This document shows, piece after piece, positions 1 to 9,492 of a stretch of 43,766 nt of DNA. Position 1 is the stretch's first letter, and every line of letters starts with the position of its first letter. The position numbers and the translations under genes are program-made. The DNA is taken from the NCBI GenBank assembly GCA_036897625.1, contig JAYMTA010000086.1, positions 1 through 43,766 of the forward strand, in the 5' to 3' direction. Source of the stretch: Pelargonium cotyledonis. Taxonomy: Eukaryota > Streptophyta > Magnoliopsida > Geraniales > Geraniaceae. A model generated the notes under the pieces. That model was not told the origin of the DNA. It saw only the letters and a program-made list of their open reading frames with translations, and ran no database searches.

Positions 1-1430
1 AATGAATTACAAAAATATAATATAATTTTAATTTTATAAATCATTCAAATATTTCGGCAACAATATGAATTATAAAAAAGTTTTCCGGTGATGATATGAA
101 TCTTCGGAAAAATTGTCTTATCCGACGAAAATGTGATTTTTACGATGAAGATAGCGAACATATGAATTATCCGGAGAAGATATGATTTTTTTTAGCAAAA
201 AAGAAATGCATTTTTAGCAAAAATATGAATTTTTTTGGAAAACTAACGGTCGCTTTAACAAAAGTCATAAACTATTTACAAAAATTACACGTGTCTCTTC
301 AACTTTTTTCAAATAAAATACCTGACACCACGAGATTGTTATTTGAAAGACAATTTTAATTACCATCAATGAAATAGTTATTTCTTCTACAACTTATAAA
401 CAATTTGAAATAGTTATTTCAAATCAAGTGCTGTTGTGAAAGGAAGGACAACGACAGCGAGCAAAAGTGAAGTTTCAAGTTAGATATGCTTTCTTAGCAG
501 AGGCTAGTTCATATAGATGTTTTCAATATTCCAAGAGTCACTACAAAAAAAATTACAAATTGCGACAAAAATCTGTGACAGAAAATTTTCCATCACACTT
601 CCGTCACAAATTGTTACAAGATTAATACTTCTTATCACAAATACACATTCCTGACAAAAATTTTCGTCATAGACACACATTTTTGACAAAATATTTTGTC
701 ATAATCATTTCTGACAACCCAAATAATGACAAAAGTATTTTGTCATATATATAGTTCTGTCACAAATTACATTTTGTGACAGAAATGTACAAATTTGTGA
801 CAAAAATATCATACATTTCATTTTGGTTCATCTTTGTTTCCCAGAATTTTTTCAAATGTGGTAAACTATGGGTATCAAACAACAATATTAATGGGCAATC
901 ATTCTGATTATTGCAAGGGTCATCTAGAGGCAAGTGTATTTTGTAGGAAACAGATATCCTTAGAGAGATGTTATGTTATTCGTTTTATCTCGTAATTTTG
1001 AGTTTAAGTTCGAGTTTACAAAATAACATGCATGCAAGAATAGAAGTGCGACATGGCATATATTGATATACATGATACGTTTTGTATTAGTAATTTGTAT
1101 CATGACTTTGAGGTCATATTCGAACTAAGAAAATAACTTAAAGTTATTGTCTTATCGGTTTTTTCTAGTTCGAATCCAAGTTGTTATCTCTACTATAGAC
1201 GTCCAAAACTCAACCTGTGTTTTTTCGTGTTTCGATGCGTATAACCCATTTGATAATCTTTGGAGTTGATCGATCCGCAACCCGAAACCCGAGTTCCTTA
1301 TGGGTTGGGCCAAACCCAAATTGCAAAGAAAAAAGGAAAAGACTTTTGGGTCCAAAGAAACAAACTAGACCCAAAACATCAAGAAAGCCCATTAATTCTA
1401 AAAAGCTTTTAAACAGTTGGGCCATAAACC
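1..1430. other. upstream intergenic DNA, AT-rich
   Basis: No coding region is supported here. Bases 60-250 hold loose repeats around the word gatatgaat. A CACTA transposon end lies at about 539-830 and is listed separately. Bases 1200-1420 contain pieces related to the GGGTT-rich hAT-like family seen elsewhere in the window. The open frames are short and look like nothing known. Confidence 0.6.
539..830 (+). mobile_element. CACTA (En/Spm) transposon end with subterminal repeats
   Basis: The stretch opens with CACTACAAAAAAAATT, the typical CACTA superfamily terminus. It is followed by about ten copies, in both orientations, of TGACAAAA, TGTGACAGAAA or TTTTGTCA, several forming small palindromes (for example 681-700). 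Dense subterminal repeats of this kind are characteristic of CACTA ends. No matching far end (TTTTTGTAGTG) was seen downstream and no transposase is present, so this is a solo or truncated non-autonomous end. It sits less than 1 kb upstream of the PSB28 promoter. Confidence 0.65.
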
Positions 1431-1435
1431 ACAAT

Positions 1436-1500
1436 CCATGGGCCTTCTGTAGGCCCATTAGTTATTTAAAGCCCAACCAACATACAAGTGACACGTGTCC
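1436..1500 (+). promoter_or_regulatory. PSB28 proximal promoter: TGGGCC elements, TATA-like box, G-box
   Basis: ATGGGCC at about 1438-1444 and AGGCCCAT at about 1451-1458 form a pair of site II (TGGGCY) elements in opposite orientations. TATTTAAA follows at 1463-1470 and the palindrome ACACGTGT, containing a G-box, at 1491-1498. The block lies about 190-250 bases before the chosen ATG. G-boxes are common in light-regulated photosynthesis genes. The exact transcription start cannot be read from sequence. Confidence 0.5.
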
Positions 1501-1684
1501 ACCTCTATCTCTTCCATAGTCTCATTACAAGCTGAGACACAGAATGAAGATTGTATTTACACTTGAATGGCTGCCCTTTTTACACTCTCTTCTCTCTACA
1601 CCCACAAACCATAAAAAAAAAACTCTTCCTTTTAAGCCCTCAACCCATAAAAATCCTTCCTTTTTAGCTCTCTCTATCTCTCCG

Positions 1685-4058
1685 ATGGCCTCTTTGAAGT
1701 CTCTGGCATTTGCTTCTCCAGTCTCACACCATGCACAGCACCAACCGGTGTGCTTGAACTCAGGTGCTTATATAGTCTGCTCTCTCTCTCTTTTTAGTGA
1801 TTTCTATACTATTTCGGTTTTGTGGGTTGAATTTTGAGGTTGCAAGGTCATGTTTTGTTAATCATATTTGATTCACCAGGTGGGTTTGGGTAGTGGGTAT
1901 GTGGTGTTTTATTGAACTTCTGCAAGAAATTTGAAAATTTTATTTGGTGATGAGACTGATTGTTGAGGAAAAGTATGTGGTGATTTTACCAAAATGTTGT
2001 GAGGGATTGTGGATTTTGTTTGATTTTTGAGGTTGCAATGTCATGTTTTGTCAATCACATTGGATTCAGTTTGTGGGTCTGTGTAGTGGGTATCTGGTGA
2101 TTTCTTAAAAAATGGCTTTCTTCTTAGTTGTTGAGGCTGTGATTGTTGGGAAAATTGTGTAATGTTGGGTAATTTTGCAACTCAACCAGTGATTGTTTAG
2201 TGAAGTTGAGTGAAATTTGGTGATTTTACCAAAATTCTTGGAGGTGTTGTGAATTTTGTTTGATTTTTGAGGTTGCAATGCGTGATTTGTCAATCATATT
2301 TGGTTCACCATGTGGGTTTGTGTAGTGGGTATGTGGTGTTTTCTTCAAAATTTGGCATTTTTCTTAGTTGATGAGACTGTGATTGTTAAGGAAAATTGAG
2401 TAATGTTGGGTAATTTTGTAAATCAACTAGTGATTGTTTATTGAAATTTGGTGATTTTACCGAAGTGCTTGGACTTGGATGGATTGTGAATTTTGTTTCA
2501 TTTTGGCTTTGTGGGTTTGGTTTTTGAGGTTCCGATGTCATGTTTTTCCAATCATATTTGATTCACCATGTGGTTTCGGGTATTGGGTATGTGGTGTTTT
2601 CTTCAAAATCTGGCATCTTTTAGTTGATGAGACTGATTGTTGAAGAAAATTATGTAGTGTTGGGTAATTTTGTATCTCAACTTGTGATTGTACAGTGAAA
2701 TTTGGTGAGTTTACCAAAATGCTTGGAATAGTAGTGGGAAGGATTAATGAAGTATCTCGTATCGAGAGTGTGGGGAGTTTTCAACTGTATGCTGGTTGTG
2801 TAAGATTGTGTTTTGTGTCTCACACGTGAGAGGAGGGAGTATTGAAGTATCACATAATGAGAGTGCGAGGAGTCTTAGACTATTTATCACTCGTGCCCTT
2901 CCATTTAGTAATTTAAGATTGGGTTTGAAACTTAACAAAAAGTCTGGAAAATGGATGATATAGTGGAGGAGTACGAGTGAGTAACGACACTAGTTGAGCT
3001 TCCCAAGATCTGTAGTAACCGAGCAAAACCGGAACTAGAGTTCTTAGAGTAGTGCACAGTAGTCACGAGTAGATTAAAATTATCCGGGATTGTGACTCTC
3101 AAACTCGTTCCAAACTTTGGCATGCTCATCCCGAACTGTAAGGTAAGAGTAAGAGTAAGAGGAAGAGTGAGTAACTACTCTAGTTGAGCTTCCTGGAATC
3201 TCTAGTAAGCAAGCAAAACTCGAACCAGGGCTCGTAGAAGTAGCATAGAGTAGCCACTAGTCGCGAGTAGGGGAAGATTATCTGGGATTGATTCTCTACT
3301 CATCTCAAACTCTAGCATCTACTATCTCTGTTTCAAAATAAGTGTCATTTTAGAGCTTTTATTCATACTAAGAAGTCATGTGAAATGACTAAGTTAACCT
3401 TATCTAGTTGTCTGTACTCATTAATTACAACTAATTCATAATTACTATATTTGGGAATGATGAGAGGGTATTACTGGAAAGTTCGGTGTATTTTTTGTTG
3501 TTGAAATGGTAAAATTATGAAAGGCACTTATTTTGAAACGACATTGAATATTTGATCCAATAATTTATGTTCCCGTGTTTTGTAGGTGTGCCAGTATCTT
3601 GGGGGAGGCAAAGTTCCATCTCCTCCATCAGCTGTCAATCACTTCAACTCCCTCGCCAACTCCTGAGTACCCGAACGAGACAGTGCTCTCAAACCCTAAG
3701 ACCCATCATGATGATGGTGAAGCCGACGATTCAGTTCATTCAAGGAACCGATGAGCTAACAATACCCGATGTGAGGCTAACCAAATCAAGAGACGGCACT
3801 AATGGGATGGCGATATTCAGGTTCGAACAACCTTCGGTGTTCGATGCCTCTGGTGAAGTCGGCAACATCACCGGGTTTTACATGATCGATGAGGAAGGCA
3901 TGCTTCAGTCGGTTGATGTGAACGCCAAGTTCGTCAACGGGAAGCCCGCGGGGATAGAAGCGAAGTATGTGATGCGAACGCCACGAGATTGGGACAGGTT
4001 CATGAGATTCATGGAACGGTACTCGGACGCGAACGGCTTGCAGTTCATCAAGAAATGA
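1685..4058 (+). CDS. PSB28: Photosystem II assembly protein Psb28, chloroplast precursor
   Basis: Two exons, 1685-1763 and 3586-4058, joined by a GT-AG intron, give 183 aa. Residues 1 to about 68 are rich in Ser, Arg and Gln and read as a chloroplast transit peptide. The mature Psb28 domain starts near [14 protein letters not shown] (from about residue 70) and contains the family stretches [21 protein letters not shown] and [13 protein letters not shown]. Psb28 is a small stromal-side factor that binds transiently to CP47-containing photosystem II assembly intermediates during biogenesis. The ATG at 1685 was chosen because [12 protein letters not shown] is a good transit-peptide start and gives the usual family length. 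An in-frame ATG at 1544 would add 47 residues. The 1822-base intron carries tandem repeats and a MITE. Confidence 0.93.
1836..2740. repeat. four diverged tandem copies in PSB28 intron 1
   Basis: A unit starting with gaggttgcaatgtcatg and containing GTGGGTNTGGGTAGTGGGTATGTGG, TTGATGAGACTGATTGTTG and GTGATTTTACCAAAATGCTTGG recurs with starts at 1836, 2029, 2269 and 2526 (spacings 193, 240 and 257). Copies differ by small indels and substitutions. The array fills the 5' half of the intron and has no coding potential. Confidence 0.8.
2958..3318. repeat. direct duplication of about 165 bp in PSB28 intron 1
   Basis: Bases 2958-3125 and about 3155-3318 align as diverged copies. Shared words include GAGTGAGTAAC, CTAGTTGAGCTTCC, AGCAAAAC, CACGAGTAG/CGCGAGTAG and ATTATCNGGGATTG. 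They are about 200 bases apart. This is a second, independent duplication in the same intron as the 1836-2740 array. Confidence 0.7.
3320..3550. mobile_element. Stowaway-like (Tc1/mariner) MITE in PSB28 intron 1
   Basis: The inverted termini share TTTCAAAATAAGTG: ctctgtttcaaaataagtgtc on the left, and its counterpart aaggcacttattttgaaacg on the right. TA lies at both edges. The element is about 230 bases, AT-rich and without an ORF. The terminus matches the plant Stowaway consensus (CTCCCTCCGTTTCAAAATAAGTGTC type). It ends just before the branch and acceptor region of exon 2. A related element lies at about 42656-42910. Confidence 0.7.
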
Positions 4059-4822
4059 GGCAATGTATGTGCTTTCTCTTCCCATTTTGCCGCTCGATTT
4101 TATCCGATTTTTATGCGTAGATGCGAATTAATACCATTTATGTTGCACAACTTGTTTCTTTAGCTGAATGAAATCTCTTTTGCTTTCTATGTTTGAGAAA
4201 AAGTTGTGATTTCTCAATGGTTTTCTGAACTATTGGGATCTAATCAATTTGGTTATTGAACTAATTTTATGCCGAAACAGCCCATTGTGTTTACAGTTCG
4301 TGTTGAAAACTTAGTATGCCGTTAAATGTGACGATTTGTATCCAACTCAATTGTTAAATGAGTTGAATTACATGGCACATCCGTTTATGAGGGAGTTGAT
4401 ATGATTAACACGTATAAATAATTAGACTCAAAATAACACGGCTCAATTTGAGAGAGGTTTATAATATCCATTTTGACCATATATATTTTACCCGACCTTA
4501 TTGTACACTATATTTTATTTTTTCATTTGTAAAAAAACGAGTTACACGAACCATTTCTGACCCAATTAAACGGGTTTGATATGAACACAATTTGATTATT
4601 AAACGAGTCGAGTTATTTGACACGGAACTCAAGCGTAACTAAATTCATATCATTTAGTGAAATTGGTGATAACCCAAATTGCTCAACTCAATTTATATTG
4701 GGCTTGTATTTTATTTAGGCCCAATTTTAGTTGTTTAGTATAGGCTTTGAATTGGCCCACTACGCCACAAAAGCTAGGCAAAAAAATCTCACGAATTTTG
4801 ACAGTTTTGTCCTATTATTTTG

Positions 4823-5184
4823 GAAAATGGTTCAAATTGGTCCGTTCGTGCTATTTCAGCCCATGAAATATTAAATGTGTCATTTTAGTCCAAAAAAAAA
4901 TGCGAAAGAATAATTATAATTCAAACATTTTCAAAAACTGAGTTTCGTCAGGACATTTCGTTAAAATACTGACGGAACATGTTAAGTCTTAATGAAGTGA
5001 AATTTGTTTTAATGAAAATTTAATGGTTCTGTCAGTGATTTTAACGGAATGTTCTGATAAGGCTCGGTGTTTTAAAACGTTTGGACCATAACGACTCTTT
5101 TGCCTATCTTTTGGACTGAAATGACACGTTTGATAATTCAAGAACCAAAATGACACGAACTGAATAATTCGGAAACTATTTTAG
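4823..5184. mobile_element. fold-back (long inverted repeat) MITE
   Basis: The left arm (about 4823-5000) and the reverse complement of the right arm (about 5020-5184) align over most of their length. Shared words include TTCGTG(C/T)(T/C)ATTT, ATNAAA(T/C)GTGTCATTT and AGTCCAAAA; CGTTAAAAT also appears in the inner parts of both arms. The arms therefore take up nearly the whole element, leaving a short loop. There is no ORF. The arrangement is typical of Mutator-like or fold-back MITEs; I cannot assign the superfamily without a clear target-site duplication. Confidence 0.65.
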
Positions 5185-6119
5185 ACTTTTTTTATTTTAT
5201 TTTTTACTAAGTGACGAAGGACGTATCTTGTTTAAACAATTTTATTTTGAATTAGCAATTAATTCAGCTAATTTAAGCGCAAAAATTATCACGTCAGCCT
5301 AATTCAACAGTTGATTGAACCAATGCCAAAATACAAAATTTTCATTTGTTTGTAATGGAAACATTGAAAAGAGCTTCCAATAATTTAACTTTTCATTTGA
5401 AAGACAATCATATATATAGTTAATGGAAGTGGGCACCATTTTTGTTTTTCCATTCCAAGCACTTCTTCACATGCCAACATTTAATACTATATTTCACTAC
5501 CCAAAGTGCTGACCATCACTAGATATAACAAATATTATAGTTCCACCATGAAATATTTGAACCAGATTCAACAACATAAAAAACACTATAAATGATTCAT
5601 TAAAAATTACTTGGGTTTAGAGTGCTACAATATTTTAAAAATTGGACTGAAAAATAGAATCCGGTTCACTCGTTTTAAGGTTAGAAGTGAACCGGTGGGG
5701 TTTTAGGATGTACTTCAATTAGCAGAACCCAATTAGTACATATCCAAAAACAAAACAAAAACCGACTTGAAACCAGAATTGGCAGGTGTAGTCATAATAA
5801 GTAAACACTATGTTCTAATGCAATCAACAGTGTCATTTTCTTGCCAGAAACTAACTCCACATTCTAATGCAATCAAAGAACTAACAGGAATCCGTAAATC
5901 GCAGAAACTATTAACCAAACGACATAGATAATCGTCATTTCAAGAACCTACGCAATATGAAGTGTAATCATCGCAAAGCTTCTCAAGAGTTAACAAATCG
6001 TATCATACTTCAGTTTGACGATATCACATCACGTGCGATCTATGCCATATTCCATACCGCTATTCAATATGCGCAGAAACAAAGCTGCAAACGGGTTATA
6101 CATACAATGCAATTATTGC

Positions 6120-6905
6120 AAAAATGGAACAAGTGAATACAAATCGTTCGTATTATAGATCGACTATCCTCTATATAGAACAAGAACACAAACTAGATTG
6201 ACATTTCATCTACATGTTTACTGAGATTAACGAATCAAAATCAAATACCATTGCAAAATATGGATCTAGAAAACGAGTACAAAACTACATCTCCCTTTAT
6301 TCTATTTGATCATTATGGCAAGAAATGGATCTAGAAAACGAGTACAAACCGGTTGTTAATCTATTTTATCTTGCATCGACTATTGTTTCTCCTATAGAAC
6401 AAGATAACAAACTAGAATGAAATTTCAACGTGTACTAAGGACAAAGACACACAAAAAAGGGTGCAAATGGGTTATATATATATAATCACAATGATAGCAA
6501 AAATGGAACTAGAAAATGAATGCAAATTGCTTGCAACTCTATTTGATCTTCATCAACAATCATTTATAGAACAAGATAACAAACTAGATTGAAGTTTCAA
6601 CTACATGTATTAAGAACAAAGAATCAAAATCAAATCACACTAGCCAAAAATGGAACTCGAAAATGGATACAAATAGCTCATTATTGTGTTTGATCTTCAT
6701 CAACTATTATTTCCACAATAGAACAAGAAAACAAACCAGATTGAAATTTCAGTTTCCAACCACAAACACTGCAGAAAAATGGAACTTGAAATGAATACAA
6801 ATGCTCGTTTTTCTATTTGATCCTCATCAACTATCATTTCTCTCATAGAACAATGAAACAAACTATATTGAAATTTGAACTACATGTATCAAGAACAAAG
6901 AATCA
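6120..6905. repeat. degenerate tandem array 3' of MUR3
   Basis: At least five copies of a unit are present, running from ATGGAACTAGAAAATGAATAC through TATTTGATCTTCATCAACTAT to ATAGAACAAGATAACAAACT and TTGAAATTTCAACTACATG. The anchor atagaac occurs at 6175, 6394, 6566, 6718 and 6845 (spacings 219, 172, 152 and 127). Unit length falls steadily toward the MUR3 gene. The array begins about 215 bases beyond the MUR3 stop and could lie in or just past its 3' UTR. Confidence 0.75.
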
Positions 6906-7120
6906 GAAAATACATAAACACGAAACATGGTAAAAATCCTGCAAGAACAAGTATATTACGATAGCAGATAATAATACATTTGTGTTTTGATTTTAAACAA
7001 GGTTGTGAGCTTCGAATTGATTTTAAACAAGGTTGTAAGCTTCCACAAGAATTCATACCTGAATTCTCCTTGTTAAGTTCCCGTCTGAACTTCTACGGCT
7101 ATAATATGTGAACCTATCAT

Positions 7121-8899
7121 TCAAGCTTGATCTCTATGCTCATTCTTCCAAGAATTTTTCGCAGCTTCTACAGTTGAACCAGAATCGCCGCCGCCATCCT
7201 TTGGCTTTGAGAAGAAAGGGTCCCATTCATGACCTCCCACTTCTCGCTGCCCTTCATCCAATAACGCGTATTTCCAACTGTTCTCCTCCACAAAGTTATC
7301 ATATTCAGTACGCCCCGCTATAATGTCCTTCCTCAGTCTCGTAACCTTGTTGATCACTGCTTGCACAGCAACATCAAATGCATCTTTCAATGTCTCTAGC
7401 TTAGAGCGAGGATCTGCGTATATCAGCCTCGGAATGAGATTTATAACCTCTTCCCTCATGATTTTCACTTGCTCGGGAGGAATTTCCCGAAGCCTTTCCT
7501 CTATGCTGATATTCCTCTTACGAATATCATCCTCCGGAATGAAAACAGAGCACGTTGTGTAATTCTTCGGGAGATGCCAAGTGTATTGTGTGTAGGCTGA
7601 ACCCGGGTGGAAGAACACGGGTATGCAACCTGCCAGCATTGAATCAAAAGCCGATCTTCGCGTGTAGGAGTCTCCCTGAGGCTGTAGGCAGAAAAGGGAG
7701 CTCTGGAACATCTTCATTATGCTGCTCGGAGAATGGCACTTGCTCTCACCGAAATCGCATTCCAACAACTTACAAGCCTCCGTGTTCCTGCACTGATCAA
7801 TGAGCTGCCCTCTGATGGACTTGGGATTGCCGGGACGTGGCGCGCCAGCGAAAGAGAACAGCCACTTCCTCTCCAACTTCCTCATTCTGTCCTGCCACAT
7901 AAAAACATCAGCATCCTTCGCCGGATGGAAGTAAGTCGGATAAGGAATCCCGAAATCATTGGCATTCCACGGGCTCGACTCGATCACGAGCATTGACATG
8001 TTCTTCGCTGCCGGCAAGAACAAAAGCTTGTTACCCCAATCCGATTCTTCCTCACTCAATCTCCTGAAATCCCACGTGATCCTCCCCGCCACGAGAAAAT
8101 GATCCCTCCCTCCCATTATACTCCACTCCTTCCTCTTCACGAGCCAATCATCGAGCTCGAGCGAAGCAGCATCCCTCGTTGAGATATTGTATCCCCATAG
8201 GTACCTCGCAATATCGAAACCAGCATAAAACGGGACGAAAATCGCAGCAGCAATGGAGGAATCAGTGGTCAAACACTCGTACTGTTTCATTCGATTACTG
8301 AATATAACATCAACAGCGAACTGATTCGTGGCGTACCACCCGGTATTCGAGAATACACCTTCCACATTCTCCATTTCCGGGCCGAGACCTGAATTGCTCA
8401 TGAACTTGCACATATTGGTCCACAAGCTGAGACTCTTGCAATGCTTTAACATGTCTTCATTGAACCTTGGAGGCAAGTCATGAACATATATGTACCTTCC
8501 TCCGCAGGGATCGCTCTTGTTCTCAACAGTCCTCAAAGCTCGCATGAACTGAAAATCCTCCTTCTTCTCCGGCTGGCCACCGGAGCTGACCTCATTTCCA
8601 CCGCCGGCGACATCAGGCGCTTCCGATTTCAAATTCGGTTTCGGATTCGGAGTCGAAAGGTGTGAACTTGCTTTCCGGGTTTTGATGGGCTCGAAGAGGA
8701 CCGGACCGGCCTGTATCGAGTCGGGCTGATCGGCAACGGAGGGAGTGTTGCTCCCGAGGACGACGAAATGGAAATACAGCAACAGAATCCAGAAAAAAGC
8801 CGAGAGCGAGACCAAGAAACAGATCCGAGTCTGGTGATTCTTGCTCGTCCCTTTCTCCATTTGGTCCGAAGCGACACTCGCCGCCTGTCGGCGTCTCAT
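7121..8899 (-). CDS. MUR3: Xyloglucan galactosyltransferase, GT47 (MUR3/KATAMARI1 type)
   Basis: A single exon of 592 aa. It is a Golgi type II membrane protein: a short basic cytosolic tail, a membrane segment at residues 26-48 ([18 protein letters not shown]), a low-complexity stem to about residue 120, then the exostosin/GT47 domain. Family stretches are [73 protein letters not shown] and [18 protein letters not shown]. The family adds beta-1,2-galactose to the third xylose of the XXXG xyloglucan unit in the Golgi. MUR3/KAM1 has also been linked to endomembrane and actin organisation. Several NxS/T sites are visible (NKS, NIS, NMS, NYT). The match to Arabidopsis MUR3 is strong over the whole length and clearly better than to GT47 relatives such as XLT2. 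The CDS is markedly more GC-rich than its flanks. Confidence 0.95.
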   Translation of the reverse strand: MRRRQAASVASDQMEKGTSKNHQTRICFLVSLSAFFWILLLYFHFVVLGSNTPSVADQPDSIQAGPVLFEPIKTRKASSHLSTPNPKPNLKSEAPDVAGGGNEVSSGGQPEKKEDFQFMRALRTVENKSDPCGGRYIYVHDLPPRFNEDMLKHCKSLSLWTNMCKFMSNSGLGPEMENVEGVFSNTGWYATNQFAVDVIFSNRMKQYECLTTDSSIAAAIFVPFYAGFDIARYLWGYNISTRDAASLELDDWLVKRKEWSIMGGRDHFLVAGRITWDFRRLSEEESDWGNKLLFLPAAKNMSMLVIESSPWNANDFGIPYPTYFHPAKDADVFMWQDRMRKLERKWLFSFAGAPRPGNPKSIRGQLIDQCRNTEACKLLECDFGESKCHSPSSIMKMFQSSLFCLQPQGDSYTRRSAFDSMLAGCIPVFFHPGSAYTQYTWHLPKNYTTCSVFIPEDDIRKRNISIEERLREIPPEQVKIMREEVINLIPRLIYADPRSKLETLKDAFDVAVQAVINKVTRLRKDIIAGRTEYDNFVEENSWKYALLDEGQREVGGHEWDPFFSKPKDGGGDSGSTVEAAKNSWKNEHRDQA

Positions 8900-9300
8900 A
8901 GGAGCTGAACCGAACGATTATTACCAGATCCCCATAAAACCCCTCGAGCTCCGGCAATCGTGAACCCTAAACAACCTGGATCCGAATCGCAAATTTTGAG
9001 GGCTGATAAATAGCAAGAGCTTCAGCTCCAGACTGTTGCGAGATGGTGAGGCAATGGTTGGATTGGAGACGAAAAAGATAGAAACTTTGAGGTGTAATTT
9101 AGAGACAAATCGGCAAAAAATTAATAAAACCAATTGGGTTTGTTGGTTCGTTGAGCCGATCTCGCACCGATCTTTCGGAGAGAGAGCGAAGGAAATGGAA
9201 CGAACAGATCAGAAAGTAACAGAAAATCTATGAAATTGGAGAGAGAGAGAGATTTGGGGAAGAAGAAACGAGAATGGTGTGTGAATCGGGAGCGAGTGAC
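8900..9300 (-). promoter_or_regulatory. MUR3 probable 5' UTR with upstream ATGs
   Basis: On the - strand, an ATG at 9133 opens a 70-codon frame that ends at 8921, just before the main ATG at 8899. A second ATG at 8957 opens a 114-codon frame that overlaps the main start in another frame. If transcription begins above 9133, both would be upstream ORFs that could lower MUR3 translation. A (GA)n tract lies at 9240-9252. The transcription start is not known, so this is inference. Confidence 0.35.
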
Positions 9301-9414
9301 TCAGTGAGCTGAGCTGTGTTTGTGTTGTAGTGGTGATGAGGTGGTGGTGAATCTGTTGACAGACGCAGAGACAGAATAGGGGTATAAATGGAAAGCGGTA
9401 ATATTAGGCGCACG

Positions 9415-9492
9415 TTAGCGACGTGCGCGGAGACGAAACTGCTTGTCGGTGGCCAGTGGGATCTTGCCACGTGGTAGAAAAGTGGTGACGTG
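9415..9492 (-). promoter_or_regulatory. ACGT-core (G-box) cluster upstream of MUR3
   Basis: A perfect palindromic G-box CCACGTGG lies at 9467-9474. GACGTG motifs lie at about 9419-9424 and 9485-9490. These bZIP/bHLH core sites are packed in about 75 bases, 520-590 bases upstream of the MUR3 ATG, which fits a proximal promoter position. Confidence 0.45.

Larger units (their letters stand above)
4059..7120. other. intergenic spacer between convergent PSB28 and MUR3
   Basis: This holds the 3' flanks of both genes but no supported gene. Within it lie a fragment of a GGGTT/TCGTGT-type repeat (about 4360-4690), a fold-back element (4823-5184) and a diverged tandem array (6120-6905). A 29-base step repeats GATTTTAAACAAGGTTGT at about 6989 and 7018, close to the MUR3 stop. 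The remainder is AT-rich with nothing recognisable. Confidence 0.6.

Noticed and set aside
3786-4085. 99-codon minus-strand frame opposite PSB28 exon 2
   Set aside because: It is the antisense shadow of a clearly conserved coding exon.
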